From Spirosoma foliorum (lineage in GTDB: Bacteria; Bacteroidota; Bacteroidia; Cytophagales; Spirosomataceae), in assembly GCF_014117325.1 (NCBI RefSeq), contig NZ_CP059732.1, positions 7,505,001 to 7,569,000 of the forward strand: a stretch of 64,000 nt of DNA, read 5' to 3'. Below the pieces are notes generated by a model that was given only the letters and a program-made list of their open reading frames with translations, was not told the DNA's origin and ran no database searches. Numbering within the stretch: position 1 is the first letter of the stretch; the number at the start of each line of letters is the position of its first letter. Shown piece by piece: positions 1 to 10,700 of the stretch. A program made the position numbers and the translations under genes.

Positions 1-2
1 AT

Positions 3-2486
3 TTGGCCAACGCATCGCTTCTGGATGAAGGGACGGCTGCTGCCGAAGCCATGCACATGCTGTATGCCATGCGGCCCGCAGCGAAGAAAAATGCCAGCAC
101 GTTTTTTGTCTCAGAGCGTTGTCATCCCCAAACGATCGATGTGCTTCTGACTCGTGCAACGCCCGTTGGAGTCAATATTCTTATTGGCGATCATCGCACG
201 GTTGATTTAACTAATGACGACATTTTTGGCTTACTGTTACAGTATCCGGCTACTGATGGCGAAGTATTTGACTACACTGATCTGATTGCGGCTGCTCATG
301 AATTAAATAGTACAGTAGCCGTTGCGGCTGATTTGTTGGCGCTAACCCTACTGAAATCACCCGGCGAAATGGGGGCTGATATAGTTGTCGGTTCATCGCA
401 GCGTTTCGGCGTACCTATGGGCTACGGTGGTCCGCATGCAGCTTATTTTGCTACCCGCGATGCCTTCAAACGACAAATCCCCGGCCGAATTATCGGTGTA
501 TCGCAGGATGCCGAGGGCAAACCTGCTCTGCGGATGGCGTTGCAAACCCGCGAACAGCACATTCGTCGCGAGAAAGCTACCTCTAATATCTGTACTGCAC
601 AGGTTTTGTTGGCGGTTATGGCAGGCAGTTACGCCGTTTACCACGGCCCGAAACGGCTTCGCTCCATTGCCGAACAAGTGCATGGACTGACAAGGGCGTT
701 TGCAACTGCGCTACGTTGGAGTGCTCACGAAGTAAGTACCGAAAATTATTTCGATACGGTAACGGTGAAAGTATCGGATACCGAATCGCTGAAAAAATCG
801 GCGAAGGCGGCTCAAATTAACCTGAAGTATCTTGCCGATGATGAGCATGTTAGCGTTTCATTTGACGAAGCGAAAACGTTCCATGATCTGACGGAGTTAC
901 TGACTGTATTTGGGGTAAAAGCAGATATGGACGCTATTCTGGAAGGTTTGGAAATCACCTGGCCGGAGCAACTGATCCGTACGTCCGACTATCTGACGCA
1001 CCCCGTGTTCAATACGCATCACACCGAACACGAGATGTTACGGTACCTGAAATCACTGGAAGAAAAAGATCTTTCACTGGTGCATTCGATGATTTCGTTG
1101 GGTAGCTGTACCATGAAATTGAATGCTACGGCCGAAATGATCCCCGTTACGTGGCCTGAAGTGGGTAAACTGCATCCGTTCGCTCCTAAAGAGCAGACAA
1201 TAGGGTATCAGCAATTATTCAAGGAATTAAACGATTGGCTTTGCGAAATCACGGGTTTTGCGGCTATGTCATTTCAGCCAAATTCGGGCGCTCAGGGCGA
1301 ATATGCAGGTTTGATGGTAATCCGGGCTTATCATGAAAGTCGGGGCGATGAGCACCGAACAATTGCCCTGATTCCTCAATCAGCACACGGTACGAACCCC
1401 GCCAGTGCGGTTATGGCGGGCATGAAGGTGGTGATCGTGAAATGCGACGAGCGTGGCAACATTGATATTGCCGATCTGAAAGCAAAAGCTGAACAGTATA
1501 GCGATAATCTTTCTTGCCTAATGGCAACCTACCCATCGACGCACGGAGTGTTCGAAGAAGGCATTATTGAAATTTGCGATATCATTCACCAGCATGGTGG
1601 CCAGGTGTACATGGATGGGGCCAATATGAATGCCCAGGTGGGTTTAACCTCGCCAGCTTCGATCGGTGCCGATGTTTGCCATCTGAATCTGCACAAAACC
1701 TTCTGTATCCCTCATGGTGGTGGCGGACCAGGCATGGGACCAATCGGTGTAGCTCCTCAGTTAGTGCCTTTCCTGCCAGGACACGCGATGGTTCACCTTG
1801 GCGGTCCTCAGGCCATTCACGCTGTTTCGGCGGCTCCTTATGGATCGGCTAGCATTCTGACAATTTCCTACGCTTATATTGCCATGATGGGTGGTGAGGG
1901 CTTGACAAATGCTACGAAACGCGCTATCCTGAACGCTAATTATATCAAAGCTCGTTTGAGTGGTCATTATGACACACTTTACACGGGTACCAATGGACGT
2001 TGTGCGCACGAAATGATTCTTGAATGTCGTCCGTTCAAAACGGCGACCGGGGTCGAGGTCGAAGATATTGCCAAACGCCTGATGGACTATGGCTTCCATG
2101 CGCCAACGGTTTCGTTCCCGGTAGCTGGTACCCTCATGATCGAGCCAACGGAATCGGAATCGAAAGCTGAACTTGATCGTTTCTGTGATGCCATGATTGC
2201 CATCCGCGAAGAAATTCGGGAGATCGAAAATGGTCAGGCGGATCGGACTAGTAACGTGCTGAAACACGCACCACACACAGCCACGGTTGCCTTAAGCGAT
2301 AACTGGAGCCGACCTTATAGCCGTGAGAAAGCCGTTTATCCATTGCCGCAGGTTCGGGCCCGTAAATTCTGGCCAAGTGTTAGTCGCATTGACTCTGCTT
2401 ACGGCGACCGAAATCTGGTTTGCGCCTGTGTTCCTGTTGAGGCTTATGCTGAGGAGGTTACAGAAGAAGTAGGTGCAGAGAAATAG
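3..2486 (+). CDS. gcvP: Glycine dehydrogenase (decarboxylating), P-protein, 5'-truncated
   Basis: This is the pyridoxal-phosphate subunit of the cytoplasmic glycine cleavage system, which decarboxylates glycine and passes the aminomethyl group to the lipoyl H-protein. The reading frame is open from the left edge, so the true start lies outside the window; about 827 residues remain of a family usually 950-970 long. The PLP lysine lies in the motif [19 protein letters not shown], at local residue 565, in the C-terminal half. The N-terminal half has the family motif [20 protein letters not shown] in slightly altered form ([20 protein letters not shown]). It is the single-chain form with both halves fused, not the split gcvPA/gcvPB form. 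A strong inverted repeat follows 15 bases after the stop. No gcvT or gcvH is adjacent in this window. Confidence 0.97.
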   Translation: MANASLLDEGTAAAEAMHMLYAMRPAAKKNASTFFVSERCHPQTIDVLLTRATPVGVNILIGDHRTVDLTNDDIFGLLLQYPATDGEVFDYTDLIAAAHELNSTVAVAADLLALTLLKSPGEMGADIVVGSSQRFGVPMGYGGPHAAYFATRDAFKRQIPGRIIGVSQDAEGKPALRMALQTREQHIRREKATSNICTAQVLLAVMAGSYAVYHGPKRLRSIAEQVHGLTRAFATALRWSAHEVSTENYFDTVTVKVSDTESLKKSAKAAQINLKYLADDEHVSVSFDEAKTFHDLTELLTVFGVKADMDAILEGLEITWPEQLIRTSDYLTHPVFNTHHTEHEMLRYLKSLEEKDLSLVHSMISLGSCTMKLNATAEMIPVTWPEVGKLHPFAPKEQTIGYQQLFKELNDWLCEITGFAAMSFQPNSGAQGEYAGLMVIRAYHESRGDEHRTIALIPQSAHGTNPASAVMAGMKVVIVKCDERGNIDIADLKAKAEQYSDNLSCLMATYPSTHGVFEEGIIEICDIIHQHGGQVYMDGANMNAQVGLTSPASIGADVCHLNLHKTFCIPHGGGGPGMGPIGVAPQLVPFLPGHAMVHLGGPQAIHAVSAAPYGSASILTISYAYIAMMGGEGLTNATKRAILNANYIKARLSGHYDTLYTGTNGRCAHEMILECRPFKTATGVEVEDIAKRLMDYGFHAPTVSFPVAGTLMIEPTESESKAELDRFCDAMIAIREEIREIENGQADRTSNVLKHAPHTATVALSDNWSRPYSREKAVYPLPQVRARKFWPSVSRIDSAYGDRNLVCACVPVEAYAEEVTEEVGAEK

Positions 2487-2501
2487 GTATAAGTTTAATA
2501 G

Positions 2502-2577
2502 GTAACGCGGGTGGAAACCCGCGATTTGTAGCGATCAAAACTAGACACTACAAATCGCGGGTTTCCACCCGCGTTAC
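2502..2577. repeat. Long inverted repeat downstream of gcvP
   Basis: Two perfect 30-base arms (2502-2531 and 2548-2577) enclose a 16-base loop. Each arm also holds its own small hairpin, GCGGGTGGAAACCCGC, so the element could fold as one long stem or as two short ones. There is no U-run, so it is not a textbook terminator, though it may protect or end the gcvP transcript. It resembles REP-type intergenic palindromes. No other copy was seen in this window. Confidence 0.9.
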
Positions 2578-2680
2578 GTTGAAAAAGCCTCAATAAAAAC
2601 CAATTGTATTCGTTAAACGTAGTACCCGCCCGAATTTGCAGTATCTTGGGCGCGGAAAAAGATTTCTGCTCAATACCTCT

Positions 2681-4696
2681 ATGAAAATCAATACGTTGTC
2701 TGTACTACTAATAGCGGTGGGGATGACCACTGGATTAATGGGCTGCAACTCAGCCATGCAGGCGTATAAAAAAGGCGTTCGCCATTACGATGCGGGAGAG
2801 TATAATCTGGCGCTGAGCCAGTTCCAGAAAGCGGCTAAGGGAAACATAGATCCTGCCCGATTGAATTACTACACTGCGGAATCCTATCGACTGTCGAACC
2901 GATTTAGCGAAGCTGCGCCATTTTACCAAAAAGCCATAGAGGCCAACACCACAGAGCCAGATGCCCGGCTCAATTATGCCTACGCTCTGAAATCGCAGGG
3001 AAACTATACCGGGGCTCTTGATCAGTTGCAGCAGTATGTAGCCCATGCGCCTAAAACGACAGCCAAAGCTACACTCGATAAGGCGCGTCGCGAAGTAGAA
3101 ACCTTGAAAGCGATTGACCTGATTGCGAAAAATAAATCGCTCATTACCCTTAAAAACATGGGAAACCTGAACTCGGCAGGGGCAGAATTCGCACCTGTTG
3201 TTCGAGGAGAAGAACTTGTTTTTACGGCTTCCCGGAAAGATCAGACGTATAAAAATAATGGCCTGCCCATGTTGGGTCTTTATAAAACTAAGCTGAATCA
3301 GAAACCCGACGAAACGGGCAATGCTGGCGGTGCTTCTGGAACGCCGGAAGTATTCAGTACAAATGTGTTTCAAGGCGATGTAAATGAAGGAACACCAGCC
3401 TTTTCGAAGGATGGTAAAACGATGGTTTTTGCCCGTGGTAATAACGGGAAGCGTAAAGGTGGCCTGGATGTTGATCTGTATATCAGTCGTTTAGGTGAAG
3501 GCAATACCTGGAGTCAGCCACTACGACTGCCGATCAGTGACTCAACTGCCTGGGATGGTTCTCCGGCGTTCTCCGGCGATGGCAAAACACTTTATTTTGC
3601 CTCGAACCGCGCTGGTGGAGCGGGTGGAATCGACTTGTATCGCACCAGTATTGATGCGTCGGGGCGCTTTAGCCGACCAGTTAATATGGGCCGCGATATC
3701 AATACGCCGGGCGATGAAATGTTTCCCTATGTTGGACCAAATGCCAAATTGTATTTTTCGTCGGATGGACATCCGGGATTAGGTAAGCTGGACGTTTTTG
3801 TGGCCACACGTTCTGGCGGTGTTACACGAGTTGAGAACATGGGGCAACCAATCAACTCGCCCGCCGATGATTTTGGCCTGATTTATACTGACCCAACAAA
3901 AGGCTTTATGGCCTCGAATCGTGGTGGTGGTAAGGGTGACGACGATATTTATTTCTTCCAGGAAGGCCCCGATACGACTACTGACACCCCGACCATTGCT
4001 AAGAACGATCCGCCATCTGACGCGCCTAAAACAGTACGTTATTTTATTGCCGGAACAGTTTCGGCCAATGAAACAACTGTCGTTCCACTCGATTCGGCCA
4101 AGGTTCGGATTCTGGATGATGCTACGGGCCAACCCATTGCTGAGGTAACAACGGGGCAAGCCGGTACATTTGGTAAATATCCTTTGCAGGAAGGAAAAGA
4201 CTATACCATTCTGGCTGAACGGAAAGGGTACCTGACACGTCGGGAGCAATTTACCATGCAGGGAAAAAGCATTCCGCCTGTTTTCCTGACCAAAGCGGAG
4301 ACCGATACAACGTTTAACGTAGCCGTATTACTCGATCGATCAGTACTGAACAAGACGTTTGTGTTGGAGAATATTTACTATGACCTGGATAAGTATAACA
4401 TTCGGGCAGATGCTTCGCCGGAACTCGATAAGATCGTAGTCATTCTGAAAGATAATCCAACGCTTAAACTCGAACTCAGCTCGCATACGGATACCCGTTC
4501 TTCCGATGCCTATAACATGAAGCTATCGCAGAACCGGGCAAAAGCGGCCGTTGACTACATTGTATCGCAGGGAATCTCGGCCGATCGGTTGGTGGCGAAA
4601 GGATACGGTGAAACGCGCCTGGTGATCAAAAATGCGAAAACGGAAGAAGAACATCAGAAGAACCGCCGAACTGAGATCAAGATTCTGGAATTGTAA
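2681..4696 (+). CDS. PorE-like outer-membrane lipoprotein (TPR, PD40 propeller, CRD, OmpA)
   Basis: The start chosen is the ATG at 2681, which gives a lipoprotein signal peptide with lipobox GLMGC; an upstream in-frame start at 2636 would bury the signal. Domain order in the 671-residue protein: TPR-like helical repeats (about 25-130), WD40/PD40 beta-propeller repeats (about 165-425, with repeated GxPAFSxDGKTxxFA-type strands), a carboxypeptidase regulatory-like beta-sandwich (about 450-540), and a C-terminal OmpA peptidoglycan-binding domain (about 565-670, with ELSSHTDTRSSDAYNMKLSQ). This order matches PorE, the T9SS component that anchors to peptidoglycan, but the same architecture occurs in other Bacteroidota OmpA-family lipoproteins. 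The window encodes T9SS cargo (36013-40638 and 44967-45794), which fits a PorE role without proving it. Confidence 0.85.
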   Translation: MKINTLSVLLIAVGMTTGLMGCNSAMQAYKKGVRHYDAGEYNLALSQFQKAAKGNIDPARLNYYTAESYRLSNRFSEAAPFYQKAIEANTTEPDARLNYAYALKSQGNYTGALDQLQQYVAHAPKTTAKATLDKARREVETLKAIDLIAKNKSLITLKNMGNLNSAGAEFAPVVRGEELVFTASRKDQTYKNNGLPMLGLYKTKLNQKPDETGNAGGASGTPEVFSTNVFQGDVNEGTPAFSKDGKTMVFARGNNGKRKGGLDVDLYISRLGEGNTWSQPLRLPISDSTAWDGSPAFSGDGKTLYFASNRAGGAGGIDLYRTSIDASGRFSRPVNMGRDINTPGDEMFPYVGPNAKLYFSSDGHPGLGKLDVFVATRSGGVTRVENMGQPINSPADDFGLIYTDPTKGFMASNRGGGKGDDDIYFFQEGPDTTTDTPTIAKNDPPSDAPKTVRYFIAGTVSANETTVVPLDSAKVRILDDATGQPIAEVTTGQAGTFGKYPLQEGKDYTILAERKGYLTRREQFTMQGKSIPPVFLTKAETDTTFNVAVLLDRSVLNKTFVLENIYYDLDKYNIRADASPELDKIVVILKDNPTLKLELSSHTDTRSSDAYNMKLSQNRAKAAVDYIVSQGISADRLVAKGYGETRLVIKNAKTEEEHQKNRRTEIKILEL

Positions 4697-4773
4697 TATC
4701 CTGGTTTACTACCAGGACAAACACTATCTTTAAGGGCTTGGTTATATCTTAATAACCAAGCCCTTATTGTTTT

Positions 4774-5583
4774 ATGAAGAGTGATAAACTGCGCCAATTC
4801 TTCGTCGTATTCAGTATAATCATACTTATTGTTATGAATTATCTCTCCAACGTTGGCGCATTTGGAGGGAAAACAAATAAGGCGATTTCTGATAAGTATC
4901 ACACTCTGATTACTCCGGCAGGTTACGCGTTTTCTATCTGGGGAATCATTTTCCTGGGGCTATTGGCCTTTGCTATCTACCAGACACTTTCTTCCCAGCG
5001 AGACAATCCCCGCTTTCGAGCTATTGGCTGGTGGGTAGTATTAAACGCCCTTTGCAATGCCATATGGAGTCCGCTGTTTAACAATGAGTATATCGGACTT
5101 GCCCTGATCGTTATTCTGGTGATGTTATTTTCACTCGTCATTATTGAACAACGCTTATTGGAACGGCAACATGTTCCTGTTTTGTCAACCGATCCGGATA
5201 ATACCTTACCTGAATCATCAGCTTCTGCCACAGAGACATGGCTGGCCCGAATTCCGTTTTCTATCTACTTCGGCTGGCTTACAGTCGCGACTATTTTAAA
5301 TGTTGCGGTTTATTTAAAAGCGACAAACTTTGGTTTGATGGGCTTAAGCGAACAAACGTGGGCGATGGCCATGCTAATCGTTGGGCTTATCGTTGGCGTG
5401 ATCGTCTTCAATCGATTCAGAAGCGTGGGCTATATACTGGTTTTTGCCTGGGCTTACATTGCTATTGCAGTAGAGCAAAAAGACTATCCCCAAATACAAT
5501 TGGTAGCCGGAATAGGAGCTATTGTTGCGGTGGGAGTCGCTATTGCAGGTATGGTTTCTCGGAAAACACAGGTTTATAGTTAA
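4774..5583 (+). CDS. TspO/MBR-like tryptophan-rich integral membrane protein
   Basis: A hydrophobic protein of 269 residues with about seven or eight predicted membrane segments, beginning near residues 9-27, 52-72, 88-127, 155-175 and 190-262. The motif ITPAGYAFSIWGIIFLGL and the later ALCNAIWSPLFNNEYIGLAL resemble the conserved Trp/Pro-rich segments of TspO/MBR (tryptophan-rich sensory protein) family members, which bind porphyrins or similar ligands. Canonical TspO is about 160 residues with five helices, so this is an enlarged relative, and TspO-like function is uncertain. Its gene stands alone between the PorE-like gene and a convergent cyclophilin gene. A hairpin cluster and a bidirectional terminator separate it from that gene. 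Confidence 0.65.
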   Translation: MKSDKLRQFFVVFSIIILIVMNYLSNVGAFGGKTNKAISDKYHTLITPAGYAFSIWGIIFLGLLAFAIYQTLSSQRDNPRFRAIGWWVVLNALCNAIWSPLFNNEYIGLALIVILVMLFSLVIIEQRLLERQHVPVLSTDPDNTLPESSASATETWLARIPFSIYFGWLTVATILNVAVYLKATNFGLMGLSEQTWAMAMLIVGLIVGVIVFNRFRSVGYILVFAWAYIAIAVEQKDYPQIQLVAGIGAIVAVGVAIAGMVSRKTQVYS

Positions 5584-5591
5584 TAGTTGAA

Positions 5592-5715
5592 TTGTGGTGT
5601 CGGGTACTTATACCCGAAATTATGCGGTTTTTCAAAACCGTTTGTTTCGACTGTTTCGGGAAACCGCATAATGTCAGTTTCTCAAAACTGACATCACGAC
5701 GAGAAGCTAGCATCA
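5592..5715. repeat. Composite cluster of three adjacent hairpins
   Basis: Three palindromes follow each other in the spacer. TCGGGTA/TACCCGA spans 5600-5617 with a 4-base loop. ATTATGCGGTTT (5619-5630) pairs with AAACCGCATAAT (5661-5672) and encloses a smaller CGGTTTT/AAAACCG hairpin. TGTCAGTTT/AAACTGACA spans 5672-5693 with a 4-base loop. Weak outer arms (GTGGTGTC near 5595 and GACATCAC near 5690) could close the whole set. The element precedes a separate terminator and is not needed for termination, so it looks like a mobile-type palindromic element. Confidence 0.8.
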
Positions 5716-5719
5716 CAAC

Positions 5720-5755
5720 AAAACGCCCACACATCATTTGACGTGTGGGCGTTTT
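5720..5755. terminator. Bidirectional rho-independent terminator
   Basis: Perfect 13-base arms AAAACGCCCACAC (5720-5732) and GTGTGGGCGTTTT (5743-5755) surround a 10-base loop. A-tracts and T-tracts on both sides give a U-run on either strand. It lies between the convergent TspO-like and cyclophilin genes. Confidence 0.85.
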
Positions 5756-5777
5756 ACTTGTAAGAAGACGAGTTGGT

Positions 5778-6224
5778 TTAAGCCGCTTCGTCTTCCAGAA
5801 TAGTGATGCTGTTAATTTTATCACCCTGACGAATTTCATCAATGATATCCAGCCCGTCCACCACTTTACCAAAAACGGTGTGGTTGCGATCAAGGTGCGC
5901 CGTATTTTGACGGTTGTGACAAATGAAAAACTGCGAACCACCTGTATTACGGCCCCGGTGTGCCATCGACAGTACACCCCGGTCATGATACTGGTTATTC
6001 CCTGTTAGTTCGCAATCAATTGTATAACCAGGACCACCCGCACCAGTTCCAGTTGGGTCGCCCCCCTGAATCATGAAGTTAGGGATAACGCGGTGAAATT
6101 TGACACCGTCGTAAAAGCCTTTTTTAGCCAGCGTAATAAAGTTGTTTACTGCTTTTGGGGCATCTTGCTCGAAGAACTCAATGGTCATCGTGCCCTTATC
6201 TGTATTCATTTGTGCCTTTGGCAT
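5778..6224 (-). CDS. Peptidyl-prolyl cis-trans isomerase, cyclophilin type
   Basis: A compact 148-residue cyclophilin that catalyses proline isomerisation during protein folding. Family motifs are present: FHRVIPNFMIQGGDPTGTG (catalytic Arg plus Phe and Gln), the SMAHRGRNTGGSQFFI segment and HTVFGKVVDGLDIID. Length and motif order match small bacterial PpiB-type enzymes. There is no signal peptide, so it should be cytoplasmic. Substitution of Trp by His in the HLDRNHTVFG segment (usually WLDGKHTVFG) is typical of single-domain bacterial forms with low cyclosporin affinity. The gene is transcribed alone, convergent with the TspO-like gene, with a candidate promoter just upstream at 6250-6257. 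Confidence 0.93.
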   Translation of the reverse strand: MPKAQMNTDKGTMTIEFFEQDAPKAVNNFITLAKKGFYDGVKFHRVIPNFMIQGGDPTGTGAGGPGYTIDCELTGNNQYHDRGVLSMAHRGRNTGGSQFFICHNRQNTAHLDRNHTVFGKVVDGLDIIDEIRQGDKINSITILEDEAA

Positions 6225-6685
6225 AACTCAATCAATTTTGTTTGGTCCACAAAATTACAATGATTTCCAGTTCAGACAGAACAAAAGTGGGTTAAGCGAC
6301 CGTGCGGTCGGGAGAAAGTCGGTCTAAGAATAAGCAGTTGTGGGCCCTGTATAGGTAGGAGCTTCATAAACGATGCAGTGAATGAATATACATCATGTAA
6401 ACGCAATTACATTTCCTGGTCCGCTTATGTACTTTATATAATAATCATCAAATGGTATAAATGAATAAATTTATTCTTAGAATAAGCCAATTTATCGATT
6501 GGTATTTGTGGAATAATGCAACTAAATTGCCTGATATTAAGTTGCAAAGAAGCTGGAGCAAAAGCTAATTTCTTGTTTTTGTGCAATTATACTCAACGTT
6601 ATTCTGCTCCCTGAGTAATATTACTTCCGTAAGTTTCTCTACAAGTCTATTGTTGCTCTTTTTTTGTCTCTTTTAGCCTGTTGAC
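6225..6685. other. 460-base intergenic region between cyclophilin and AraC genes
   Basis: No open frame with coding character is visible. It holds the cyclophilin promoter candidate; a GC-rich hairpin CGACCG-TG-CGGTCG (6297-6310); a palindrome TTATTCT-T-AGAATAA (6471-6485) in an A/T-rich tract; and a 12-base palindrome AGTAATATTACT (6614-6625), about 60 bases before the AraC-family start. The last two could be regulator-binding sites, but nothing in the sequence says which protein would bind. Confidence 0.5.
6250..6286 (-). promoter_or_regulatory. Candidate Bacteroidota promoter for the cyclophilin gene
   Basis: On the minus strand TAATTTTG (6257 down to 6250) matches the Bacteroidota -7 element TAnnTTTG and lies 26 bases before the ATG. 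A TTTTG at 6286-6282 could be the -33 element, but the 24-base spacing is wider than usual. Confidence 0.4.
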
Positions 6686-7618
6686 GTGGAAACTCAATCG
6701 ATACCTTATTACGATAATTTACCGGATTTTTTGAAAGCAGTGAAGTCGATTGAGTCGACAAATCGTTGCTTCGGTATTTTTCCGTTTGAGCAATTCGGTG
6801 GGCCGGGTGAGGTAATTCCACCTTTTCGGAGTAGTACCTATGTAGTGGCTCTTGTGACCGAAGGTACCGGAACGATTCACCTGGATGGCGTGCCGTATCG
6901 CGTACAGCCGGGTACGTTATACTTCCTGCGTCCGTGGACGGTTCGGTCTATTCATAAAGAAGACCAATGGCATGGTTACGTAGCCATGTTTACGTCAGAA
7001 TTCGTAACCAAACGATCGGTACTTTCCGACCCAATGCAGGAGTACCCGTTTTATCGAAAGGGTGCCCAGCCATTGATACATATTACGCCTGAGGAGACAA
7101 ACGAACTGGCGAATCAATTCGAATTGATTGCTACGGAGTCCAATCATCCAACACGCTCAAAAGCGGATCGTTTGGACCTTATTTATCATCTGTTGCAGGC
7201 TTCATTGATCAAGAGTCGGCAGGTGTACCGTCAGGCACTTTCTGCTATCGACTATTCGCAGCCTGTGTCCTTAATTGAGCGCTTCCAGAGCCTGTTGCAG
7301 ATGTATTACCTACCCGATCCCAATCAGGGAACGCCCGTATTACTTACGGTTCACGAAGCAGCCGATCGACTGCACATTCATCCACATTATTTAAGCGATA
7401 TTTTAAAGAAGTACACAGGTAAAACAGCTCTCCAGCACATTCGGGAACGAACAGCGTTTGAAGCTCAGAACTTAATTCGAAATACAAACCTGACGGTAGC
7501 CGAAGTTGGCTATCAGTTGAACTTCGAAGACCCCTCCAACTTTACCAAATTTTTTAAAAGTATTACCGGAATGACGCCCCGTGCCTACCGCGAACAACGG
7601 TACGCTTTAGCCGCATAA
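6686..7618 (+). CDS. AraC-family transcriptional regulator
   Basis: A 310-residue DNA-binding regulator with a GTG start. Residues about 30-170 form a cupin-like effector domain (motifs EGTGTIHLDGVPYRVQPGTL and FLRPWTVRSIH), and residues about 215-305 form the double helix-turn-helix of the AraC/XylS family (HIHPHYLSDILKKYTGKTA and VAEVGYQLNFEDPSNFTKFF, ending GMTPRAYREQ). It lies 170 bases upstream of, and in the same direction as, the RND efflux genes. It is therefore a plausible local regulator of the pump, but the effector is unknown and no operator is identified. Reading from the only in-frame start near the domain edge, the length is normal. Confidence 0.9.
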   Translation: METQSIPYYDNLPDFLKAVKSIESTNRCFGIFPFEQFGGPGEVIPPFRSSTYVVALVTEGTGTIHLDGVPYRVQPGTLYFLRPWTVRSIHKEDQWHGYVAMFTSEFVTKRSVLSDPMQEYPFYRKGAQPLIHITPEETNELANQFELIATESNHPTRSKADRLDLIYHLLQASLIKSRQVYRQALSAIDYSQPVSLIERFQSLLQMYYLPDPNQGTPVLLTVHEAADRLHIHPHYLSDILKKYTGKTALQHIRERTAFEAQNLIRNTNLTVAEVGYQLNFEDPSNFTKFFKSITGMTPRAYREQRYALAA

Positions 7619-7718
7619 TCCAATGTCGACTGGTAATTTTGATGAGTCAGTTTTTAGAATCTGCATTTTTTACCAGTGAATCTACAAAACCTACCTGTTC
7701 CGTTGATAGGCGCACCGC

Positions 7719-7726
7719 TAATTTTG
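7719..7726 (+). promoter_or_regulatory. Candidate -7 promoter element for the RND operon
   Basis: TAATTTTG matches TAnnTTTG and lies 62 bases before the permease ATG. No good TTTG is found at the expected distance upstream, so only the -7 half is convincing. Confidence 0.35.
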
Positions 7727-7788
7727 TCCTATTACTAGATAGAGTTAACACTTAATGCAATAAGTATTAATTGCTTACCTGATTCAAC

Positions 7789-10700
7789 ATGTGGATTGTC
7801 CGCTTAGCACTTGAGAAAAAATATACCATCGCTGTAATGGCGTTGCTGATTATGATAATGGGCGGGCTGGCAGTTAACCAAATGCCAACCGACATTTTTC
7901 CGCGTATCAATATTCCCGTAGTATCGGTTATTTGGGGTTACACGGGGCTATCAACCAATGAAATGGAGAAGATGATTACCAACTTCTCCGAAACTTCGCT
8001 CATCAACAACGTAAGTGACATTCAGCGGCTCGAATCGCAGACGTATAATGGAACCGCAGTTTTAAAGATTTTTTTCCAGCCATCCGTTAAGATTGAAGAA
8101 GCGCTTGCCCAGGTAACAGCCATTTCGCAGACTATTCTGGTGCGGATGCCGCCCGGTACACAGCCGCCTTTAATTGTCCGCTATAACGCGACCGACGTAC
8201 CAGTTTTACAATTAGGCCTATCGTCTGATAGTCTGACCGAAGCCCAAATTACCGACTACGCCCAAACGCGCGTTCGCCCTCAGATTTCGACCGTGCCGGG
8301 TAGTCGGCTTTCGCAGGCGTTTGGGGGGAAAACCCGCCAGATTGCGGTTGATTTGGAGCCGGATCAGTTGATTGCGTATAACGTTACCCCGGAAGAAGTT
8401 ACCAATGCTGTTTCGGCGCAGAACCTAACGCTTCCTGGCGGTTCGCTTCGGTTAGCGGAACGGGAGTATAATGTACGCCTAAACTCAAAACCCGACGTCA
8501 TTACGACGCTGAATGACATTCCGATCAAAACGGTTGGGGGTACAACGGTTCACATGCGGGATGTTGCCAATGTGCATGACGGTGCCGCGGTGCAATCAAA
8601 TATCGTTAAGCAGGATGGGAGCAAGGGTATATTGATGCGGATAGTGAAAACGGGTAACGCATCGACTACGGAAATTGTCGACAAGATTAAAAACCAGATT
8701 TTACCGACAGTTCGGGCGGCAGCTCCGTCTAACCTGCGTATTGAAGCGCTGTTCGATCAGTCGCTATTTGTGCGAGCCTCTATCAAAGGCGTATTGGTTG
8801 AAGGTTTGATTGCGGCTTTGCTTACGGCGGCTTTGATCCTGCTATTCCTCGGAAGCTGGCGCAGTACATTGATTGTTGCTATTTCGATTCCTCTCTCGAT
8901 TCTGTCGTCGCTGGTAATCCTGTATTTATTGGGCGAGACACTGAATATCCAGACCTTAGGTGGGTTAGCGCTGGCTATCGGTATTCTAGTGGATGACGCA
9001 ACAGTAACTATCGAAAACATTCACCGGAACGAGGAATTAGGAATGCCGTTGCGGCAGGCCATTCTCGAAGGGGCTCAGCAAATTGCTACACCAACGCTCG
9101 TTTCGACGCTCACCATCTGTATCGTTTTTACATCGGTATTGTTTCTCGAAGGTCCGGCCCGTTTCTTATTTGGCCCGTTGGCCGAAGCGGTGGTATTTGC
9201 CATGCTGGCTTCCTATGTACTCTCGCGGACATTGGTTCCAGCACTGGCTGACCTGATGTTGAAAAACGAGGGGCACGGGGCCGGGGAGCATGGTAATAAG
9301 CGCCCTAATGCGTTCGCCCGCTTCTATAATAGCTTTAATGCGGGTTTTGATCGGTTTCAGGCTCGTTATATTGGTGCTTTAGAATGGGTACTCAATAATC
9401 GCAAAAGCGTATTAGCTGTCTTTCTGGTTATCATTGTCTTCACAGGAGTACTTTTGCCTTTTGTAGGTCGTGATTTCTTCCCACGCGTTGATGGTGGACA
9501 AATGCGATTGCACCTGCGGGCTCCTGCGGGCACACGACTCGAATCGGCTGAACAGATTTCGGCTAAAACGGCTGAAATCGTTCGCGAGGTCATTCCAGAA
9601 GACGAAGTCGGTTCAATCATTTCAAACATTGGCTTAACCTCAGAACGATACAACTTCTTTTTCTCCGATAACTCAACCGCTAGTTCTGCTGATGCTGAAC
9701 TGTTGATTTCGTTGACTGAAGAGCGCTCACGTCCAACAGATGACTACGTCCGGGAAATTCGGGCGCGATTGCGCGAAGAAATGCCTGACGTAACGTATTT
9801 CTTTTTGTCGGCTGATATTGTTAGTCAGATTCTGAATTTCGGTCTGACAGCCCCAATAGACGTACAAGTGTCAGGTTTCGACCGGGCCAATAACCTGAAA
9901 GTGGCGCGGGATATGCAGGATAAAATTGCGCAGATTCCGGGTTTGGTGGATGTGCATTTGCATCAGGTTCTGGATGCTCCTGAGCTGTTTCTGGATGTCG
10001 ACCGCGAACGCGCTGGGCAATTTGGCCTGACCGAGCAACGAGTGGCTACGAACCTGAATATTTCGTTGAGCGGTACTGGACAAACTCGCCCAAACTTCTG
10101 GCCGGACCCAAATACAGGTTTTCCATACGTCATTGCTGTACAGACACCTCCGTACAAACTTGATTCGTACGATAAGTTGCTTCAAACGCCAATTACCTCT
10201 AACCAGATTAGCCCACAATTGTTGAGCAACGTGATGACGATGAAGCGGACGGTAGCTCCCGTTATCATTAATAGGGTAAATACGCAACCGACCTACGATG
10301 TGTATGCCTCGGTTGAGAAAACGGATTTAGGTTCAGTCGCGAAAGCATTAGAGAAAATCTCGGCCGAATATAAACCGCAGCTCAAACCGGGTAATGTCAT
10401 TTCGATTCGTGGTCAGGTGGAGAGTATGGAAAGCGCGTTCACCCGATTGGGCATAGGCATTGTGTTTGCTGCCTTGCTGGTTTACTTGCTCATGGTGGTC
10501 AATTTCCAGTCATTCCGCTATCCGTTCATTATCATTACAGCGTTGCCAGGTGCGTTATGTGGCATGGTCTGGATGCTGTTCTTAACGGGTACTACGTTCA
10601 GTATTCCATCGCTGATGGGGGCCATCATGAGCGTTGGGGTGGCCACGGCAAACAGTATTCTGCTCGTCAGTTTTGCGAAAGATCACCTGCCCGAAGTCGG

